NCBI GenBank assembly: GCA_016758965.1
Contig: JAEPRB010000048.1
Location: forward strand, 1-64,000
Direction: 5' to 3'
DNA: 64,000 bases
Source: Circinella minor
Taxonomy: Eukaryota; Mucoromycota; Mucoromycetes; Mucorales; Lichtheimiaceae
Shown here: in pieces, positions 59,507 to 64,000 of the stretch
Layout: every line of letters begins with the position of its first letter
Position numbering within the stretch: position 1 is the first letter of the stretch
The notes under the pieces: generated by a model
Told to the model about the DNA's origin: nothing
Databases searched by the model: none
The model's input: the letters and a program-made list of their open reading frames with translations, nothing else
Position numbers and translations under genes: made by a program

Positions 59507-60208
59507 ATGAGTGACAATGAAAGAGGAGGTTCAACAGGTGATGATGAATTATCACTTCCAAAAGGTTAGTTTTCTTTTTTTTTTAATAATAATAACGAAA
59601 ACATTGTGTATTTTATTTTTTTTTAATGAAACGAACCTTTTTTTTAAAAAAAAAATTATTCAACTACCAAACCAACATTGAAATTTAGCAACTGTAATGA
59701 AACTCATTAATGAAATGATGCCAAGTGATATTATATGTACTAAAGAAGCGCGTGATTTACTTATTGATTCTTGTGTTGGTAAATGTTAAAAAAAAAAAAA
59801 AGAAGAAAAAAGAAAAAAAAAAAAAAGTTGAATTAAATTATTATTGTATATTATATTATAGAGTTTATACATTTAATTGCATCTGAATCGAATGATATAG
59901 CAGATAGAGAAACAAAAAAGACTATTGCAGGTGAACATATTGTTTTAGCATTAAAAGAACTTGGATTTGATGAATATGTAGATGATGTAGAAGATGTTTA
60001 TAAAGAACATCGACAACAACAAAAGGTATGTTTCTCTCTCTATTATATTTATATATATAAAGAGGGTGATAACTCATTTATATATAATTAGAATCGAGAT
60101 AAAAGAAGTTCACGATTAGAAAAAACGGGTATTTCAGAAGAAGAATTATTAAGACAACAAGAATTATTATTTGAACAATCTCGTTTAAAATTTGAAGCAC
60201 AACAATAA
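59507..60208 (+). CDS. NCB2: Negative cofactor 2 beta (DR1), histone-fold transcription regulator
   Basis: Four exons (59507-59564, 59689-59778, 59862-60025, 60092-60208) join in phase to 142 residues, the usual NC2-beta length range. NC2 binds the TBP-DNA complex and controls TFIIA/TFIIB access. The histone fold reads SLPKATVMKLINEMMPSDI, ICTKEARDLLIDSCVEFIHL, IASESNDIADRETKKTIAGE and HIVLALKELGFDEYVDDV. An acidic EDVYKEHRQQQ and a Gln/Leu helix (EELLRQQELLFEQSRLKFEA) follow, as in other fungal homologues. The first residues are Gly/Ser/Asp-rich. Its partner NC2-alpha is not in this window. Confidence 0.93.
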
Positions 60209-60262
60209 AAAAAAAAGAAAATGTTTTATTATATTAGCAAAGAAGAAGAAGAATATTTTATT

Positions 60263-60747
60263 TTATGAAAGAGGTGGAGTAGGTGATTCATTAAAGATTT
60301 CTTCAAAAGAAGAAGATGTAGCATGAATAAATCGAACAATTTTATCACGTAAATGTTCTAAAATGATTATTATTAATTTTACGTAGAAATAGATGAATCA
60401 TTTTTAAATGTATTACCTTGTTGTGATTCCATTAATTGAATAGTTTTTAATTCATGTTCTATTTCTTGTAACATGAGTTCATCTTGATTATTGGCAAATT
60501 GTTGAATCAATTGAATCACTTGATGTAAAAGATTATACATTTTGGTAACAGTTTCTATATATACATAAAAATATATATATTTGAATTCATTCATTCTCTA
60601 TATATATATTTATAGTGATATACCTTGAAAATGTTGATTACGATTTTTAATAATCACTTGTATACGACGTCTTACTTCTTCATTATCTAATGGTTGTATT
60701 TTATCCAATAAATTTTCTTTTTTTTGTTCTTGTTGTGAATCCATCAT
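60263..60747 (-). CDS. Small coiled-coil protein of unknown function
   Basis: Three exons (60624-60747, 60417-60554, 60263-60357) join in phase to 118 residues. The sequence is almost entirely helical and charged: LLDKIQPLDNEEVRRRIQVI, IKNRNQHFQETVTKMYNLLH, QVIQLIQQFANNQDELMLQE and LRDKIVRFIHATSSS. Heptad-like spacing of Leu, Ile and Val suggests a coiled coil, as in small scaffold subunits. I do not recognise the family. It is convergent with NC2-beta (54 bp between stops) and lies just downstream of the IP6K gene on the same strand. All splice sites are GT-AG, supporting a real gene. Confidence 0.7.
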
Positions 60748-60992
60748 GTTAAAAAGTTTAAAAAAGAAAGAAAGAGAGAATTTTTTTTTTTTAAAAAAAA
60801 AAAAAACGAAACTTTATTTAAAAAAAAAACATCAAGTACATTCAAGTGATGATGGGAGGGGGGGAGAGAGAGAGAGAGAGAAACTAAATACATTTTGAAT
60901 AATAAAAAAGGGAAGAATGAAAATATATTCACAAAAGAAAATGAAGGAGGAATTGTATATATAAATATATATAAAAGTGGGGGTATTTGGAC

Positions 60993-62316
60993 TCATAAAA
61001 ATGAAGAAGTAGCTGTTGTAATAATAGTAGATGTTGTTGTCGTTGTATTATCATTATTACTATCCTTATTATTATTATGATAATTAAGATGAACGACTTC
61101 ATTATTATTAGTAGTAAAAGAATAAGAATGATACATTTGCTCAAAAGAATCAATTAAAGTTTGTAAACCTAAAAGATATCCATGATCTGGATCTTCTGGA
61201 TATTCTGGTGGCCAACTCATTTCATGTATTCTTGTTTGCATTTCTTTTAAAGTAACACAATGTGCAAAATCAATGATACGTAAATCAATTGGACAAGAAG
61301 GATTTAAACCATCATAAATAATTAATAAACTAGATCCAAAAAATCGATAACCAGGTAAGGATCGAATTAATAATGCTAAACGTCTTAATTTTTGTAATAA
61401 TACTGGTATATGTTGAATTAATAAGTGTTGACCATCATGTAAATAATAATGTAATGTTTCATGAAATTTTGTTGGTGTTAATTTTCGACCGATATATTTA
61501 TCTTGTATATCATAAGTATGTTGATTTACTTTGTATACCTTTTAATGATGCTATCTATTAGTTATATTATTAAAAGAAAAAAAAAAGTATATAAAAATAG
61601 ATATATATATTTATATATAAATACTTTACCTGCATACCACACATACGTACACCTAAACTACGACTTGTTGAACGTTCACATTTTAATGTTTGACTTTTTC
61701 TTTTTTCATAAGAAGCATATACACCATATTGTCTTGTTCCCATTTTTAAATCCAATACACAAGGTTTTTTCATATTCACCGTTAAATCTTCAATAACAAT
61801 AAATTCTTGATCCATTTTTTTATCAAGTTCTTGTAAATAATTATTATTATTGAATGCATCTTGAATTCGATTTAATACTATTTTTGTTCCTTGTTCCGGA
61901 TCCATCGGAAAAGTCCGTCGATGTTCTACTTCTACTTCTTCTTCTTCTTCATTATTATTATTATTATTATCATAAAATAATTCCGAACAAGTAGGTAATA
62001 ATGATGTAATAGATGAATTTAATTTATATTCTTCCATTCTTTTTGTTGTAGTTGTAGTTGAAGTAGTTGTCGTATTACATTCATTTCGAATCATTGTTGA
62101 TTTTTTTTTATTTTCACACGGTAAACGAATCACTCCAATATAGCGGGGAATAAATGGTAAGAATTGAGTATGATATTGTAAGTCTTCATAAAAGGATTGT
62201 TCTTTTGTTGCTGTAACATCTTTACAAATGGCACCATTTGAAGTTAATTTAAACATGGCAACATGACCTCCTACTTTATGTGTAAAAGGAATAAGTTTGA
62301 ATGAATCATTTATTGT

Positions 62317-62350
<34 letters not shown>

Positions 62351-62382
62351 AAACGACGTCGATAAGAAACTGTATTCACCAT
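60993..62382 (-). CDS. KCS1: Inositol hexakisphosphate kinase, KCS1/IP6K type
   Basis: Two exons (61630-62382 and 60993-61538), phase 0, give 432 residues. The enzyme makes inositol pyrophosphates that control phosphate and energy homeostasis. Markers: [14 protein letters not shown] near the N-terminus (the family's HQVGGH motif), [33 protein letters not shown] with MGTRQYG, i.e. the PxxxDxKxG catalytic signature of the inositol polyphosphate kinase family, [13 protein letters not shown] (S-x-G-R/C-G motif) and [10 protein letters not shown], the metal-binding Asp. A poly-Gln run follows the first ten residues and poly-Asn/Glu stretches sit in the middle. The conserved GMQVY is split by the intron. 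The protein is shorter than yeast Kcs1 (over 1000 residues), lacking its long N-terminus. The end is Thr/Asn-rich. Confidence 0.92.
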
Positions 62383-63717
62383 TTTCTTTTACATAAAAAA
62401 AAAAAAAAAGAGGGAAAGGAAGGAAGGAAGAAAGAAAATAAAAAGAATAAAAAAAAAGATATATGACTTTTTATAGGAGAAAAAAAATGGGGGGGGAGGA
62501 AGGGGGGAAAGGAAGGGTTTAATGTGTGTGAAATTTTATTTGTTAATATATAGAAGGAAAGAGAAAGAATAATCCCCTCCCCTCTCACCTTCTTTTTTTT
62601 CCTTAACAGCAATGCTTTTTTGATGCAACATGTTGAGTGAATTCAATTTCATTGGCTCTCTCTTTTAAAGTGTGTGTGTGTGTGGAAATCCTTGATGTCT
62701 TAATATTAACAGACTTCCTCTTCCCTCCCCTCCCCCCATTTTTTTTTTCGGGTTCATGTTTCAAATCATTGTTATTGAAACATGTGCCTGAACTGAATTG
62801 AAAAATATTTTGGATTAAGAAGAATTTTTAACTGGAGTGTTTCTGTCATTCCCCCCTCCTCCCCGCCAGTCAATTTAAAAGAATTGATATTATACCCAAC
62901 GTGATTGTGGCGAAAAAACTCAGTGGTTTAAACTTTTTTTTATTATTATTATAAACAAATAATAGAAAATGCATAAAAACAAAACAAAAAAAGAAATTGA
63001 ATTGAATTGAATTTAAAAAAAGGGGATCCCGGATTGACTAAATAAAGAACGTGTCGTATGGGTTTAAGAATTCATTTGGATTGGATAACGTATTAAATTA
63101 TATAATCGAATCAAAAAAATTCAAATTATCAAATAACTTTTTTGATACATAAATAAATATAAACTCCGAACAAAAAAAACAAAAACAAATAGAAACTCTG
63201 TGTGTATAGTGTGAGAGAGAGAGAGAGAAGTTTATATCCAATTGAATTAGAGTAAGATATCAAATGGTTACTGTTCATTTTTTTTTTTTTTTGTTAAATA
63301 ACCTATCAAATAATTAATCCTTTTTCGTTATCAAAGAAAAAAAAAAAAAGATAGAAATTGAGATTGCATTAAAATAGGTAAATTTTAGTTGGGGGGGGGG
63401 AATTATTAACATTTGCTAAGCAAAATTTCTGATAAGAACATAATTCATTAGATACATAATACACACGTGGATTCAATTTTTTTGTTTTTTTTTTTTACAC
63501 GTGTAAATGATTTCGTTTGGATTTTTTGTTATTTGTTTTAAATGATTAATAATAATAATAATAATAATATTGAGAATTATATATATATATATATTAAAAA
63601 AAAAGAAGAAGAAATGATATAATGATAATAATAATAATAATAATAGTAAGAATGAAAAAAAAAAAAAAAAAGTTGAAAAGGGTATATTATATAATAATAA
63701 ATTTTTTTGTGGGGTTT
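62383..63717. promoter_or_regulatory. KCS1 promoter and 3' region of the right-edge gene
   Basis: 1.3 kb. The part next to KCS1 has long purine runs on the plus strand (pyrimidine leader on the coding strand). Further right there are several G8-G9/C-run and A/T-run tracts, (GA)n near 63211-63228 and (TAA)n near 63547-63568 and 63626-63645. No ORF with motifs. Confidence 0.5.
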
Positions 63718-64000
63718 CTATGGGTTGATATCCATCATCATAGTTGTAGGAGGAGAAGAAGAAGAAGAAGGTGCTTGATGGTGTCTTGAATCATTGTGAG
63801 TAGTAGTAGTACTAGTAGTACTAGTAACACCCATTACACGTAATCGATCAAGCCATAAATCAGCACGATCTACAGTATCTGAAAAAACATCGGATACAGA
63901 TTGTAACATTTCAATAGATTCACCACCAAAATTTAAAAGTTTGATAGAAGTTTCATGTAATTGAGGATCTTCCACTGAATTATTACTGTTGTTGTTGTTG
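63718..64000 (-). CDS. C-terminal end of an unknown gene (partial, runs off right edge)
   Basis: The open frame enters at base 64000 with an Asn/Ser-rich stretch and ends at TAG 63718 (about 94 residues in the window). The conserved-looking core is LHETSIKLLNFGGESIEMLQ, then SVSDVFSDTVDRADLWLDRL, then a low-complexity tail of Thr/Ser (TSTTSTTTTHNDS) and SSSSSPPTTMMMDINP. The core looks helical. I do not recognise the family from this part; the rest of the gene lies to the right of the window. Confidence 0.6.
   Translation of the reverse strand, partial: NNNNSNNSVEDPQLHETSIKLLNFGGESIEMLQSVSDVFSDTVDRADLWLDRLRVMGVTSTTSTTTTHNDSRHHQAPSSSSSPPTTMMMDINP

Overview
The window is nuclear DNA from a fungus, most likely an early-diverging Mucoromycota/Mucorales-type species. 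It is AT-rich and full of homopolymer and (AT)n tracts. Genes are split by many short GT-AG introns, and poly-T/CT-rich leaders precede start codons. The gene content is fungal: a GH15 glucoamylase, an IKS1-type kinase and a Dal5-type permease. It also carries an intron with a U12-like AT donor and a gene from a family I associate with Mucorales. Family names were assigned by reading the translations; no database search was possible.

Layout. 1-381: the end of a DNA transposon that runs off the left edge. 1.2-3.6 kb: an allantoate/nicotinate-type MFS permease (-). 3.6-9.5 kb: AT-rich DNA with a Pif1/Helitron helicase scrap at 8.4 kb. 9.5-11.6 kb: an orphan seven-TM receptor-like protein (+). 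11.6-16.2 kb: gene-poor. 16.2-21.9 kb: a compact housekeeping block with pyrroline-5-carboxylate reductase (-), phosducin-like protein (-), ARF6-type GTPase (+) and ECHDC1-like decarboxylase/hydratase (-). 24.1 kb: a small Ser/acidic protein. 28.0-30.0 kb: secreted glucoamylase (+). 30.7-34.5 kb: IKS1-like kinase with C-terminal TM segments (-). 35.1 kb: a small unknown gene (-). 36.8 kb: cytochrome c oxidase subunit 7a (+). 38.6-40.7 kb: the APC/C activator Cdh1/Fzr (+).

41-57 kb is the accessory part. It holds two decayed IS630/Tc1-type transposases, a truncated Helitron 3' end butted against a decayed MULE/SWIM transposase, a 240-bp tandem repeat, a PD-(D/E)XK-like gene of a family I associate with Mucorales, and a C2H2 zinc-finger gene with two in-frame stops upstream. 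Two ordinary genes lie inside it: a Pro/Gln-rich membrane protein (43.3 kb) and GPATCH4 (44.7-45.9 kb).

57.7-64.0 kb returns to housekeeping genes: LSM12, NC2-beta/DR1, a 118-aa coiled-coil protein, an IP6K/KCS1-type inositol phosphate kinase and the 3' end of an unknown gene at the right edge.

The genes do not form one pathway. The most interesting items are the 22-bp-spaced GCGAC array at the left transposon end, the U12-type intron in LSM12, the PD-(D/E)XK-like gene, the Helitron-MULE junction, the exact 240-bp tandem repeat, and a perfect RFX X-box between two convergent genes.
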